NCBI GenBank assembly: GCA_032161045.1
Contig: JAVHTH010000012.1
Strand: one strand, 5' to 3'
DNA from: Fervidibacter sinensis
GTDB taxonomy: Bacteria; Armatimonadota; Fervidibacteria; Fervidibacterales; Fervidibacteraceae
Length of the DNA stretch: 64,000 nucleotides
The position numbers and the translations under genes are program-made. The notes beneath the pieces were generated by a model. It saw nothing but the letters and a program-made list of their open reading frames with translations, ran no database searches and was not told the DNA's origin. Shown piece by piece: positions 42,730 through 51,148 of this stretch; within the stretch, counting starts at the first letter, position 1, and every line of letters begins with the position of its first letter.

Positions 42730-43151
42730 TTCTAAATGCCAGCGTTGTTGTCAAGTGGCTGCTTTCAGACGAACCTTTAGTGCCAGAAGCCCGGAGGCTC
42801 CTACAAGAGTTTCAAGAAGGATTATGGAGAGAGTTCATCGTGCCTGAATTTTGTCTGCGAGAAGTTGCCAATGCTCTTTGGGTTGCACATCGGCGAGGAC
42901 GAATCACGGAGGAAGAAGTTCGCATCGGTTGGCAATCTTTCCTACAACTTGATCTCAGCATCCTTCCCGATCCGCCTTTGGGCGATGTTTTGGATTTTGC
43001 ACTTCGCTACAATGTGCCCGTTTACGACTGCATCTACATTGTGCTGGCTCAGCAGGAAGAATGCCCACTGCTGACCGCCGACGAGCAATTGTTTAAGTCC
43101 GTCTCCGACCAACTGTCTTTTGTTAAATGGCTTGGCGACTACGGGCATTGA
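42717..43151 (+). CDS. PIN-domain toxin (VapC-like) lacking the first catalytic Asp
   Basis: GTG start, 144 residues. PIN family features are L-I-L-N-A-S-V-V-V-K-W-L at the start, E-V-A-N-A-L-W near 50, V-Y-D-C-I-Y-I-V-L-A near 105 and L-L-T-A-D-E-Q-L-F near 120. The first acidic residue, normally L-x-D-x-S-V, is Asn here (codon AAT at 42735-42737). The other acidic positions are present. VapC toxins cut tRNA or rRNA with Mg ions held by these acids, so this one may be inactive or weakened. Confidence 0.85.
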   Translation: MVRLILNASVVVKWLLSDEPLVPEARRLLQEFQEGLWREFIVPEFCLREVANALWVAHRRGRITEEEVRIGWQSFLQLDLSILPDPPLGDVLDFALRYNVPVYDCIYIVLAQQEECPLLTADEQLFKSVSDQLSFVKWLGDYGH

Positions 43152-43275
43152 ATCGCGGGAGTAAAAGGTATGGCATTCGGTTCAATCTTCCCATGCCGGG
43201 ACCCTACAGACGGGTGCAAAGAACACTGTTAAAATGTGCACCGTGTAATTCGTGAGAACTGCGGAGGTGGTCAAA

Positions 43276-44625
43276 GTGGCGAATGTGGCGCGATTTCCTG
43301 AAGGTTTTTTGTGGGGCGTTGCGACGGCGGCATACCAAATTGAGGGGGCTTGGAACGAGGATGGTAAGGGTGTTTCAATTTGGGACACTTTCTCCCACAC
43401 CCAAGGAAAAATCGCCGACGGTTCAACGGGCGATGTCGCTTGTGACCATTACCACCGTTGGCGCGAAGACATCGCTTTGATGAAAGAACTTGGCGTCAAG
43501 GCTTATCGGTTCTCAATCGCTTGGACCCGCATACTCCCACAAGGTTCAGGAACTGTCAACCCGAAAGGACTTGACTTTTATGATAGGTTGGTTGACGGAT
43601 TGCTTGAAGCGGGCATCAAGCCTTTCATCACCCTTTACCATTGGGATTTGCCCCAAGCGTTGCAAGATATCGGCGGCTGGGCAAATCGGGATGTGGCTTA
43701 CTACTTTGCCGATTACACCGCCGTAGTCGCACACAAGTTGGGCGACCGAGTTAAGCATTGGATGACCCACAACGAACCTTGGGTTGTAACTTGGGCTGGC
43801 TACGGTGCGGGCACTCTGGCGCCGGGAATTAAAAACGCAAAGGTCGCTTTGCAAGTTGCTCACCACCTTCTGCTTTCTCACGGCTTGGCTGTTGAAGTTT
43901 TGCGGGATTTGGGAGATCACGAAACTAAAGCAGGCATCGTTTTGAACTTATCTCCAGTTCATCCCGCATCTGACAGCGAAGAGGACAAGGCTGCAGCATG
44001 GCGTTACGACGGCTTCCACAACCGTTGGTTCCTTGACCCGATTTTCGTTGGTAGTTACCCAGCCGATATGTGGGAATGGTATGGACAACTTGTGCCCGAA
44101 GTTAAGCCCGGCGATATGGCAATCATCAGCAGGCGAATTGATTTCCTCGGCGTGAACTACTATACCCGCAGCGTGGTCAAACACGATCCCCAAGGTGGCA
44201 TGTTGAAACTCAGCCATGTCCGAATTGAGGGCAGCGAATACACCGAGATGGGCTGGGAAGTTTATCCCGATGGGCTTTACGAGTTGCTCACAAGGTTGAA
44301 CCGCGATTACAAAGTTCCCGAGTTTTACATCACGGAGAACGGTGCCGCATTTAAAGACGAGGTTACACCCGACGGCAAAGTCCACGACGAGCGTCGGCTC
44401 AGTTACTTGCGCGAGCATTTTTTGCGCGCCCACAAAGCCATCCAAGATGGAGTGCCGCTCAAAGGTTACTTTGTTTGGTCGTTGATGGACAACTTTGAGT
44501 GGGCACACGGATACACCAAACGCTTCGGAGTTGTCTATGTTGACTACGAAACCCAAAAGCGAATTATCAAGGACAGCGGCTACTGGTATAAACAAGTCAT
44601 CGCCGAAAACGGCGTGGCAATTTGA
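43276..44625 (+). CDS. GH1 beta-glucosidase
   Basis: GTG 43276 lies after GCGGAGGTGG; GTG 43252 is in frame but lacks a site. The 449-residue protein has the GH1 start F-P-E-G-F-L-W-G-V-A-T-A-A-Y-Q-I-E-G, the acid/base Glu167 in T-H-N-E-P-W and the nucleophile Glu354 in Y-I-T-E-N-G-A. The C-terminal W-S-L-M-D-N-F-E-W is also standard. Without a signal peptide it should act in the cytoplasm on cellobiose or other beta-glucosides, the products of the GH9 enzyme encoded nearby. An inverted repeat (GGTGCA...TGCACC, about 43214-43243) upstream could be a regulatory site. Confidence 0.95.
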   Translation: MANVARFPEGFLWGVATAAYQIEGAWNEDGKGVSIWDTFSHTQGKIADGSTGDVACDHYHRWREDIALMKELGVKAYRFSIAWTRILPQGSGTVNPKGLDFYDRLVDGLLEAGIKPFITLYHWDLPQALQDIGGWANRDVAYYFADYTAVVAHKLGDRVKHWMTHNEPWVVTWAGYGAGTLAPGIKNAKVALQVAHHLLLSHGLAVEVLRDLGDHETKAGIVLNLSPVHPASDSEEDKAAAWRYDGFHNRWFLDPIFVGSYPADMWEWYGQLVPEVKPGDMAIISRRIDFLGVNYYTRSVVKHDPQGGMLKLSHVRIEGSEYTEMGWEVYPDGLYELLTRLNRDYKVPEFYITENGAAFKDEVTPDGKVHDERRLSYLREHFLRAHKAIQDGVPLKGYFVWSLMDNFEWAHGYTKRFGVVYVDYETQKRIIKDSGYWYKQVIAENGVAI

Positions 44626-44728
44626 GGAGACATGGTAACGAAGAGCGCAGAGCAAATGACTCCCAAGCATCGTGAGGAAAACAACCACGTCTTGCCTGCT
44701 TCAGAATTTTGCTATGAGGCGATGAGAA

Positions 44729-45772
44729 GTGGGCGCATCGGTTTTTGTCAGGGAAGCCTTACTTCAGAAACGTGAAAACGGCAGAGTTCGTTGTCTAACT
44801 TGCGAACGGAGATGTTTGCTTAGTGACGGTCAGGAAGGTTGGTGCAAAACCCGCGAGAACAGGAACGGAACTATCGTGACAAAGACTTATGGTTCAATCT
44901 CGTCCATCGCGGCTAACCCTATTGAGAAAAAGCCACTTTTTCACTTCTACCCCGGCAGCACAAATTTGACATGCGGCAGTTGGTCCTGCAATTTTGCCTG
45001 CCCTTGGTGCCAGAATTGGGAAATCAGTAAGCAAATTGGGCGAGGGCAATTTATGTCGCCGGAGGAATTTGTGATGACGGCGATGAGGTTGAATTGTCAA
45101 GGCACTTCCATCAGTTTCAACGAACCGACTCTCTCCCTTGAATGGTCGCTTGAGGTTTTCAAGTTGGCTAAAGAGCGCGGACTCTACAACACTTTCGTGA
45201 CAAACGGATACATGACCCTTGAAGCGCTTCAATTGCTCATTGACGCAGGTCTTGACGCGATGAATGTTGACATTAAGGGCAGCGCTGAAGCGGTTCGCAA
45301 GTTTTGCGGCACAGATGTTGAAGTGGTTTGGAGAAACTGTCGCTACGCGAAGGAACACGGAGTCCATGTTGAAGTGACGACGCTTGTCATCCCAACGGTG
45401 AATGATGACGAAACAAGTTTGCGCTCAATAGCAAGGCGAATAGCAACAGAACTCGGTCAGGACACTCCTTGGCATGTCACTGCTTACTACCCCGCTTACC
45501 TTTTTAACGCACCGCCGACTCCAATTAGGACGCTTGAACGGGCTTATCAAATTGGTCGTGAAGAAGGTCTAAAGTTCGTTTACTTGGGCAATGTTCCGGG
45601 TCACCCTTATGAGAACACCTACTGCCCGCAATGCGGTAAGTTGTTGATTCAACGCTATGGCGTGAGGATGGTCAAATGGTTCATGGATGGCGACAAGTGT
45701 CCCCAATGTGGCGAGAAGTTGCCAATTATCGGTGCTGAGTGGTGGGAAGAAAGGAGGCAAGTCAAAAAGTGA
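44729..45772 (+). CDS. Radical SAM protein of the AmmeMemoRadiSam type (AmrS-like)
   Basis: GTG start, 347 residues. The iron-sulfur motif C-N-F-A-C-P-W-C (Cys87, Cys91, Cys94) has the CxxxCxxC spacing. N-terminal cysteines (R-C-L-T-C-E-R-R-C) and two C-terminal ribbons (Y-C-P-Q-C-G, K-C-P-Q-C-G) could bind zinc. S-F-N-E-P-T-L and N-V-D-I-K-G are typical for AmrS, whose relatives include pyruvate-formate-lyase activators. The usual partners (AMMECR1 and Memo proteins) are not in the window. The reaction is unknown. The stop overlaps the GTG of the URO-D-like gene. Confidence 0.88.
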   Translation: MGASVFVREALLQKRENGRVRCLTCERRCLLSDGQEGWCKTRENRNGTIVTKTYGSISSIAANPIEKKPLFHFYPGSTNLTCGSWSCNFACPWCQNWEISKQIGRGQFMSPEEFVMTAMRLNCQGTSISFNEPTLSLEWSLEVFKLAKERGLYNTFVTNGYMTLEALQLLIDAGLDAMNVDIKGSAEAVRKFCGTDVEVVWRNCRYAKEHGVHVEVTTLVIPTVNDDETSLRSIARRIATELGQDTPWHVTAYYPAYLFNAPPTPIRTLERAYQIGREEGLKFVYLGNVPGHPYENTYCPQCGKLLIQRYGVRMVKWFMDGDKCPQCGEKLPIIGAEWWEERRQVKK

Positions 45773-46794
45773 CAAGCCGAGAACGGGTAATTGCTGCGAT
45801 TGAATTCAAAGGACCGGACCGCGTCCCAATTCATCACTTCGCTTTTCCTGGCGCCTTCTGGCGACACGGGGAAAAACTTGTTAAGTTGCTGAACGAGCAA
45901 TTTCCCGACGATTTCGGTTCAAAGTTTTCAATTCCGCCCGAGCCGGAAGGTAAAGACTTGTTCGTCCGTTACACTGACGAATGGGGAAGCGAGTGGGTGA
46001 TGAAGAAAGGTTACACTGCAGGTGAAGTCAAAAAACCCGCCATTGACGATTGGAGCAAGTGGAAGGATTACAAGTTCCCACCGTTACCTCCCGACAGCCA
46101 CTTTGAAGTGCTCAAAGCGCACATTAAGGAGAGCGGTCACCAATTTTATGTGCTTGGTGCTGGCGGCACTTTATTTGAACGGATGCAGTGGCTTCGTGGT
46201 CCGGAAAACTTGTTCATTGACTTAGCGGAAGACCGGGAGGAACTCCACGAACTCGCCGACCGCATAGTTGAATGGAACATCAACTTGATAGCCCGATACA
46301 TCAAAGCCGGAGTTGATGGATTGAGTTTCGCCGATGATTGGGGTTCCCAAGACAGATTGCTCATCAGCCCAAAGAAATGGCGAGAATTCTTCAAGCCGAG
46401 ATACAAACGCATGTTTGAAATCGTCAAGGACGCAGGCAAACATGTCTTCTTTCACACCGATGGTTGGACCGTTGACATTTGGGATGACTTGATTGAGATT
46501 GGCGTTGATGTTTTGAACCCGCAACATACGCTCGTTCCGAAGCCTATCTTGGAGCAAAAACTTGCTGGACGAGTTTGCATTCGCTCCGACCTTGACCGAC
46601 AACACATTTTGCCTTTTGGGACGCCAGAGCAAGTGCGTGAACATGTTAAGGAAACGATTGCTCTGTTTGGGCGCTTTAACGGTGGCTTGATTTTGCACGG
46701 TGAAATTGGTCCCGATGTGCCATTTGAAAACATCGTTGCAATGCTTGAAACCGCTTACGAGTTTGGAAAGTATCCGCTTTCGTGGTTGGGATGA
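45769..46794 (+). CDS. Uroporphyrinogen decarboxylase-like (URO-D fold) protein, copy 1
   Basis: I place the start at GTG 45769 (GTGA overlap with the AmrS-like gene), after AAGGAGG; the frame opens at 45739. The 341-residue protein starts V-T-S-R-E-R-V-I-A-A-I-E-F-K-G-P-D-R-V-P, as in URO-D and corrinoid methyltransferase relatives. The C-terminal half has F-F-H-T-D-G-W near 230 and L-N-P-Q near 255. The zinc-binding H-x-C of MtaA-type methyltransferases reads H-T-D, so that metal site is missing. No heme genes are near. Function unknown; related to the gene at 62930. Confidence 0.82.
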   Translation: MTSRERVIAAIEFKGPDRVPIHHFAFPGAFWRHGEKLVKLLNEQFPDDFGSKFSIPPEPEGKDLFVRYTDEWGSEWVMKKGYTAGEVKKPAIDDWSKWKDYKFPPLPPDSHFEVLKAHIKESGHQFYVLGAGGTLFERMQWLRGPENLFIDLAEDREELHELADRIVEWNINLIARYIKAGVDGLSFADDWGSQDRLLISPKKWREFFKPRYKRMFEIVKDAGKHVFFHTDGWTVDIWDDLIEIGVDVLNPQHTLVPKPILEQKLAGRVCIRSDLDRQHILPFGTPEQVREHVKETIALFGRFNGGLILHGEIGPDVPFENIVAMLETAYEFGKYPLSWLG

Positions 46795-46796
46795 AA

Positions 46797-46978
46797 CGGC
46801 TTTGTAGAAATCCCGTTTATTAGAGGTTATCTTTTGGGGAGCCGAATGGGAGGGCAAATATCCCGACGAGCCAGAAATTTTTGTGGAGGGCGAACATCCT
46901 TGTGAGCCAATTTTTCGGTCGCACAAGAACATGACCCTTCAAATTTTCGGCTCGGCTGGAGCCTCACCCTCCAATGCT
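46797..46978. repeat. Cluster of dispersed repeats: 18-base motif plus three inverted or direct copies
   Basis: The gap holds CGGCTTTGTAGAAATCCC (46797-46814), then plus-strand repeat copies at 46844-46882 and 46880-46918, and a minus-strand copy at 46941-46978. The family consensus I read is TTGGAGGGCGAGG followed by TCCCGCCGAGCC and GAAAA. No gene is supported in the 262-base gap. Confidence 0.7.
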
Positions 46979-47056
46979 GAACCGGCTTCCCATGAAGACA
47001 GTGAAGTAAGATTTACGGTGCGTTAAGGCAAATCGTTCTTAAGAAGGTGAACGCCG

Positions 47057-48481
47057 ATGAGGGTGTGGGGAAATTGGAAATTGCTTTCGGAACGAGAGGA
47101 AAAAATGCTGCACTTAGCAGCGCTGCGAATTTTGAACGAAGTTGGGGTGGCGGTTGAGAGTGAAGATGTGATGACAAAACTCGCAGATTTCGGCGCTCGC
47201 GTTGACAGGGCGAAGCAACGAGTTTACTTTTCGCCCGAGTTCGTTGAGGAGTTTCTCTCATCTTCCGAACGATTTGACTGGGACAATGCAGAACCTTATG
47301 TCGGCGGCAGCGCCTCAATCTACTTTGGCTATTACCTTGACCCTGAGACGGACGAATTTCGCATGTGGACAGTTGCTGATATGCTCCGATATTTCAAAGT
47401 TGCCCACCACATCGGCTTGGATTACGGCTCAGCGTATGTCTTCCCCGTTGACGGAATTCCACATGAGGCGTTGGTTCCTTTCTTCCACTACTTCGCTTTG
47501 AAGTTCACAGGAAAAGCAAGCGCGAGTGTGAACAATGTCAAGTGGGCGCCAATCGTGCTTGAAATGAGCGAGGCTTTTGCTGAAGAAAGCGGGGTTTCAC
47601 TACAGCAAGTGCTCGCTCCAGTTCACATTCACCTCGTCTCGCCACTGAGGTTCTCTGCAGAAGAAGCGAAAATTTTCGTGTTCTTTGCTGAAAGAGGGCT
47701 GCGCATTGGAATCGGAACAATGTCGGTGCTCGGGAGCAATGCCCCAGTCACAATTGCAGGCGCTTTGGCTCAGCATCTGGCTCAAAACATATTCATCAAC
47801 ATCGTCTACCGAGCCTACTTTGGTGACAAACGATTGCATTTCAGCAGCGCTATCTCGCCGCTTGATATGCGAACTTTGATGCAGTCCTATGGACGACCTG
47901 AAAAGGAACTTTGCAATGTGGCGATGGCTCAAATGGCTATTCGTTATGGTGCTTATTTCTTTCCGCACACAGGTCACTCCGATGCAAAGAAGCCCGGACC
48001 TGAGGCGGGATTTGAAAAGGCGCTGAATGCATTGCCATCGCTGATCGCTTGTGGTCGTGTGGGAATAAGTTGCGGTTTGCTTTCTGTTGACGAAGTTTAC
48101 TCTCCCATCCAACTCGTCATAGACCGCGAAATAATTGGAGCACTGAGAAGGTTCGTGCAAGGGTTTGAAGTGAACGAAGAGACACTTGCGTTTGAAACGC
48201 TAAAAGAAGTTGGTCCCGGCGGGATCTTCACCGGGACAGAACACACGGCGAGGCATTGGCGGAATGAACTATGGATTCCAACGGTTTTTGCCCGTGAGAT
48301 GTTTAGTGCGTGGTGGCAAAAGGGCGCTAAAACTGAAATTGACCTTGCGCGGGAAATTTGCGTTGAAGCGTTGCGCAGTGAACCCTTGCCTGTTTACATC
48401 TCCGACCAGTTGGAGCAGAAATTTTTGGCTCTCGTAAAAAAGGCGACAGGTGCGACAATTCAACCCGTTGAGCCGATATGA
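47057..48481 (+). CDS. Trimethylamine methyltransferase (MttB) family protein, non-pyrrolysine
   Basis: ATG after GAAGGTGAACGCC. The 474-residue protein starts L-S-E-R-E-E-K-M-L-H-L-A-A-L-R-I-L-N-E-V-G-V, typical of MttB, and contains P-F-F-H-Y-F-A-L-K near 140 and P-G-P-E-A-G-F-E near 315. There is no in-frame amber codon, so it is of the non-pyrrolysine group, whose known members demethylate glycine betaine and similar amines to a corrinoid protein. No corrinoid protein or reactivase is in the window, so the acceptor is unknown. It follows the AmrS-like and URO-D-like genes on the same strand. Confidence 0.85.
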   Translation: MRVWGNWKLLSEREEKMLHLAALRILNEVGVAVESEDVMTKLADFGARVDRAKQRVYFSPEFVEEFLSSSERFDWDNAEPYVGGSASIYFGYYLDPETDEFRMWTVADMLRYFKVAHHIGLDYGSAYVFPVDGIPHEALVPFFHYFALKFTGKASASVNNVKWAPIVLEMSEAFAEESGVSLQQVLAPVHIHLVSPLRFSAEEAKIFVFFAERGLRIGIGTMSVLGSNAPVTIAGALAQHLAQNIFINIVYRAYFGDKRLHFSSAISPLDMRTLMQSYGRPEKELCNVAMAQMAIRYGAYFFPHTGHSDAKKPGPEAGFEKALNALPSLIACGRVGISCGLLSVDEVYSPIQLVIDREIIGALRRFVQGFEVNEETLAFETLKEVGPGGIFTGTEHTARHWRNELWIPTVFAREMFSAWWQKGAKTEIDLAREICVEALRSEPLPVYISDQLEQKFLALVKKATGATIQPVEPI

Positions 48482-48633
48482 GCAATGTGCCATAGTTTCA
48501 GACCGTGCCAACATTTAAAAATGGCTGTTAGCGATGGGATAGTCTTCCTTCTCACCTCAGGCTTGGCTTGAGAATGTTCGTGGTGGAAAGCGATGCCCTT
48601 TTCAAACTCTCAAAATCCGTCAAGGAGGGTTGG

Positions 48634-49812
48634 ATGCTCATGCGGTGCACAGTTGCTGGTGGTGCTTTGGAGCAAGCGGCAAGGTTTTTGGCTGCTGCGA
48701 CAAGCGGTGCAAGGTCAACTTTGCCCATTCTCTCGCACATTTTGCTTGACGCTCGCGAGGACAATGTCCTTCGGATGGCGAGCACTAACTTGACTTTGTG
48801 GCTTGAATGGACTGTCGCTGCCGAAGTTGAAGAACCCGGACAGATCGCCGTTGCTGGTAAGGAATGGCGTTCGTTGGTCACAGGCTTGACATCGCCTTCA
48901 GTTGAACTTGAAGCGCCTTCGGAATTGGAAATGGCGGGGAGGATGACGATGAAGTTTAACGGTGGCGAATACAAATTGCCCGTTTTGCCAGCGGACGAGT
49001 TTCCCGTTCCACCAGAGGATGTATCAATGCGTGAAGCGATTCAGGTCAGTGGACGCAGACTCGCTGAAGCGTTGAGGAAAGTCATGTTCGCCGCTTCATC
49101 CGACCCGACGATGGGAATTTTCACCGGTGTCCACTTTCGCAAAGAAGAAGGCGACGAGTTCCTTGACATCGTTGCGACTGACACTCACAGGCTCGCTTTG
49201 TTCAGGCTTGAGGATGAAAACTTCCCGACAATGAACTTGACCTTGCCAACTTCGGCGCTGAAAATCCTTCTGCCCCTAATTGACAAGACTGCAACTGTCA
49301 ATTGGCGAATAAGCGAAGACAACACGCTCGTAGAGTTCAGCGATGAGCAATGGCGGGTTTTGATTACCGGACTTGCGGGGACTTACGCCAACTATCGCAG
49401 GGTTATCCCGCAACAATTCTTGCACCAAGTCAAGTTGCGAGTTGAGGAAATTTTGCCCGCACTTAGACGCATGACCGTTTTCCGCCCAACTGGGCGACGA
49501 CAGCCCTTGCGGGTCATTCTGCGCTTGGTTCCTGATACTTCAACGATGGAACTCGTCGCTATTGACATTGAAATGGGCAGTTACGAGGAAGTCGGGAAGG
49601 AAACTGTCAATGCGGAGTGGCTATCAGGTTCACCCCAACCCTACACAATTGCCTTCCAACATCCCTACTTGATGGAGTTCCTCAGCACACTTAGGTCGGG
49701 TGAGGTAACTGCCAACTTCCAAGAACCAACTCAAGCGGCGCTGTGGCAGCCTGTCAACGATGACCGATGGCTTTATGTCGTCATGCCTATGCACTTGCCC
49801 GGCGCTGAGTAA
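48634..49812 (+). CDS. dnaN: DNA polymerase III beta subunit (sliding clamp)
   Basis: I place the start at ATG 48634 (AAGGAGGGTTGG upstream); ATG 48640 is equally possible, and the frame to 48568 has no homology. The 392-residue protein shows the three clamp repeats, with T-L-P-I-L-S-H-I-L-L-D-A near 30, L-P-A-D-E-F-P near 115, A-T-D-T-H-R-L-A near 185 and the C-terminal Y-V-V-M-P-M. The usual end (MPMRL) is replaced by M-P-M-H-L-P-G-A-E. No dnaA, recF or gyrB neighbours are present, so it is not in the common origin cluster. A strong terminator follows. Confidence 0.9.
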   Translation: MLMRCTVAGGALEQAARFLAAATSGARSTLPILSHILLDAREDNVLRMASTNLTLWLEWTVAAEVEEPGQIAVAGKEWRSLVTGLTSPSVELEAPSELEMAGRMTMKFNGGEYKLPVLPADEFPVPPEDVSMREAIQVSGRRLAEALRKVMFAASSDPTMGIFTGVHFRKEEGDEFLDIVATDTHRLALFRLEDENFPTMNLTLPTSALKILLPLIDKTATVNWRISEDNTLVEFSDEQWRVLITGLAGTYANYRRVIPQQFLHQVKLRVEEILPALRRMTVFRPTGRRQPLRVILRLVPDTSTMELVAIDIEMGSYEEVGKETVNAEWLSGSPQPYTIAFQHPYLMEFLSTLRSGEVTANFQEPTQAALWQPVNDDRWLYVVMPMHLPGAE

Positions 49813-49848
49813 AATTGAGCATCAACTTTGCGTGAGTGTTTCTTCCAC

Positions 49849-49875
49849 AGGCACGCCTTCGGCGTGCCTTTTTCG
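49849..49875 (+). terminator. Intrinsic terminator after dnaN
   Basis: AGGCACGCC and GGCGTGCCT form a nine-base stem with a TTC loop and are followed by TTTTCGTTTTT. It lies 37 bases after the dnaN stop. Confidence 0.85.
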
Positions 49876-49936
49876 TTTTTGAAGGGCGCGCTTCTTTGAT
49901 GTGCCTAACTCTTCGTCGGATAAGTTATCTTCCATC

Positions 49937-49965
49937 TTGACTTTTGCGTTCGGTCGTGTCATATT
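49937..49965 (+). promoter_or_regulatory. Possible promoter for the second pseudopilin gene
   Basis: TTGACT (49937-49942) and CATATT (49960-49965) are 17 bases apart. The first base of the -10 is off consensus. The start would fall near 49972, so the two hairpins that follow would be in the leader. Confidence 0.45.
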
Positions 49966-49969
49966 GTTA

Positions 49970-50016
49970 GCGGGCACTTCAGGTGCCCGCAAAATAAATT
50001 GCCCCAAAATGGGGCA
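49970..50016 (+). promoter_or_regulatory. Two leader hairpins ahead of the second pseudopilin gene
   Basis: The first (49970-49990) has arms GCGGGCAC and GTGCCCGC; the second (50000-50016) has TGCCCC and GGGGCA. They lie between the candidate promoter and the ribosome site. The first resembles the hairpin before the other pseudopilin (11183-11200). Possible stability or regulatory structures. Confidence 0.45.
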
Positions 50017-50033
50017 TGAGGAGGGATTGGGTT

Positions 50034-50834
50034 ATGGAACGAATTTCGGCTGAAAAGCGTTTCCACATGGGTTTCACCCTCATTGAGTTGCTCGTGGTGA
50101 TCGCCATCATCGCTATCCTCGCGGCGATTTTGTTCCCCGTGTTCAGTCAAGCCCGCGAGAAAGCCCGACAGTCAACCTGCTTGAGTAACTCCCGGCAAAT
50201 TGGAATGGGCGTGGCTCAATACATCCAAGATTACGACGAACGGGTTCCTCCTTTCTGCTGGGGTCAATTGGTTTGCAATCCCGTTTCTTGGGGCTCTTTC
50301 TGGTTCCGTTCCACTGAACCTTACTTCAGGAACCGTCAACTATTTGAGTGCCCGACTGCGATGCGAACCGGTTGGGGCGGGCGAGGTTGTGATTTCCCCG
50401 CTATTCTCAAGGATAACGATACCCGCTGGATGGGAGTCAACATCAGTTACGGCTACAACGAGTTCATGTCTTTCAGTTTCAACACACTGGCGGAGTTTAG
50501 GTATCCTGCAAACACGATCATCTTCGCAGATTCACGATGTGTTTACTTGGGTGGATACTGGCAAGTCCAACCACCTGAACGCTTCCTGTTGAGGAGAATT
50601 GTTTACGCTGAACCTCGCGGTGGAGACAGATGTGGTTGTCCGCCACAAAATGCTACAAATCCGCCACCTGACCCCGGTGAATTTAGCCGCCACTTGAAAG
50701 GCAACACGATCGGTTTCGTTGACGGACATGTCAAGTGGTATCAGTGGGGACGGACATGGACAGTTACGAGCGGTCGCGGAGATTTGCGCTACTTCAATGA
50801 CACCCGATTCGGTGTGGATTCACGAGAGTTTTGA
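50034..50834 (+). CDS. Pseudopilin-like protein with prepilin signal and H-x9-DG motif, copy 2
   Basis: ATG 50034 follows GAGGAGGGA; the frame opens at 50016. The 266-residue protein has the prepilin signal M-G-F-T-L-I-E-L-L-V-V at about residue 12, a hydrophobic helix, and F-S-Q-A-R-E-K-A-R-Q as in copy 1. The H-x9-DG motif reads H-L-K-G-N-T-I-G-F-V-D-G-H near 228. The extracellular part shares the P-Y-F/M-R-N-x-x-x-x-x-C-P region with copy 1, but is otherwise diverged. It should be processed by a prepilin peptidase and exported through a type II/IV-like system. The membrane peptide gene follows after 42 bases. Confidence 0.9.
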   Translation: MERISAEKRFHMGFTLIELLVVIAIIAILAAILFPVFSQAREKARQSTCLSNSRQIGMGVAQYIQDYDERVPPFCWGQLVCNPVSWGSFWFRSTEPYFRNRQLFECPTAMRTGWGGRGCDFPAILKDNDTRWMGVNISYGYNEFMSFSFNTLAEFRYPANTIIFADSRCVYLGGYWQVQPPERFLLRRIVYAEPRGGDRCGCPPQNATNPPPDPGEFSRHLKGNTIGFVDGHVKWYQWGRTWTVTSGRGDLRYFNDTRFGVDSREF

Positions 50835-50876
50835 CGCTTCTGTAGTTGGATTGAAGTATTGGAAGGGGGGATGGTT

Positions 50877-51068
50877 ATGAGACGCGAGATTCCCTTGGGC
50901 ATTGCGGTTGTCATCATTTTGGTTGTGATTATCGTTGCTGGTGGTCTCGTTTGGTGGATGGTGACTCGTCAACCAACACCCGAAGGACCGGCACCGAAAG
51001 AGTTTATGGTTAAACCGCCTTATGCGAAAGGAACACCGACTCAGACTCAACCTCAGCAACCACAATGA
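50877..51068 (+). CDS. 63-residue single-pass membrane peptide of the 'MRREIPL' type, copy 2
   Basis: ATG 50877 lies after GGAAGGGGGGATGGTT. It starts M-R-R-E-I-P-L-G, then one hydrophobic helix (about residues 8-31), then a Pro/Thr/Gln-rich tail. It shares its first seven residues and topology with the gene at 10071-10223 and the same position behind a pseudopilin. The tails differ in sequence but both are rich in Pro and Thr, suggesting an exposed, unstructured end. No known family. Confidence 0.72.
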   Translation: MRREIPLGIAVVIILVVIIVAGGLVWWMVTRQPTPEGPAPKEFMVKPPYAKGTPTQTQPQQPQ

Positions 51069-51108
51069 CCAGACAAATTCTGAGATGACGCTTTATGGCG
51101 GGAAATAG

Positions 51109-51148
51109 CCCCTGCTTCCGAAGAAGCAAAGGGAGCAGGGGTATTTTG
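51109..51148 (+). terminator. Terminator-like hairpin after the membrane-peptide gene
   Basis: CCCCTGCT and AGCAGGGG enclose an inner stem GCTTC/GAAGC and are followed by TATTTTGT. This ends the pseudopilin-peptide transcript. The remaining part of the gap up to the aldolase (about 51150-51374) holds no gene I can support. Confidence 0.65.

Noticed and set aside
47057..48481. Pyrrolysine-containing trimethylamine methyltransferase
   Set aside because: The reading frame has no internal amber codon, so it belongs to the non-pyrrolysine group.
48482..48633. Replication origin next to dnaN
   Set aside because: No cluster of DnaA boxes, no AT-rich unwinding stretch and no dnaA gene; the clamp gene alone is not enough.
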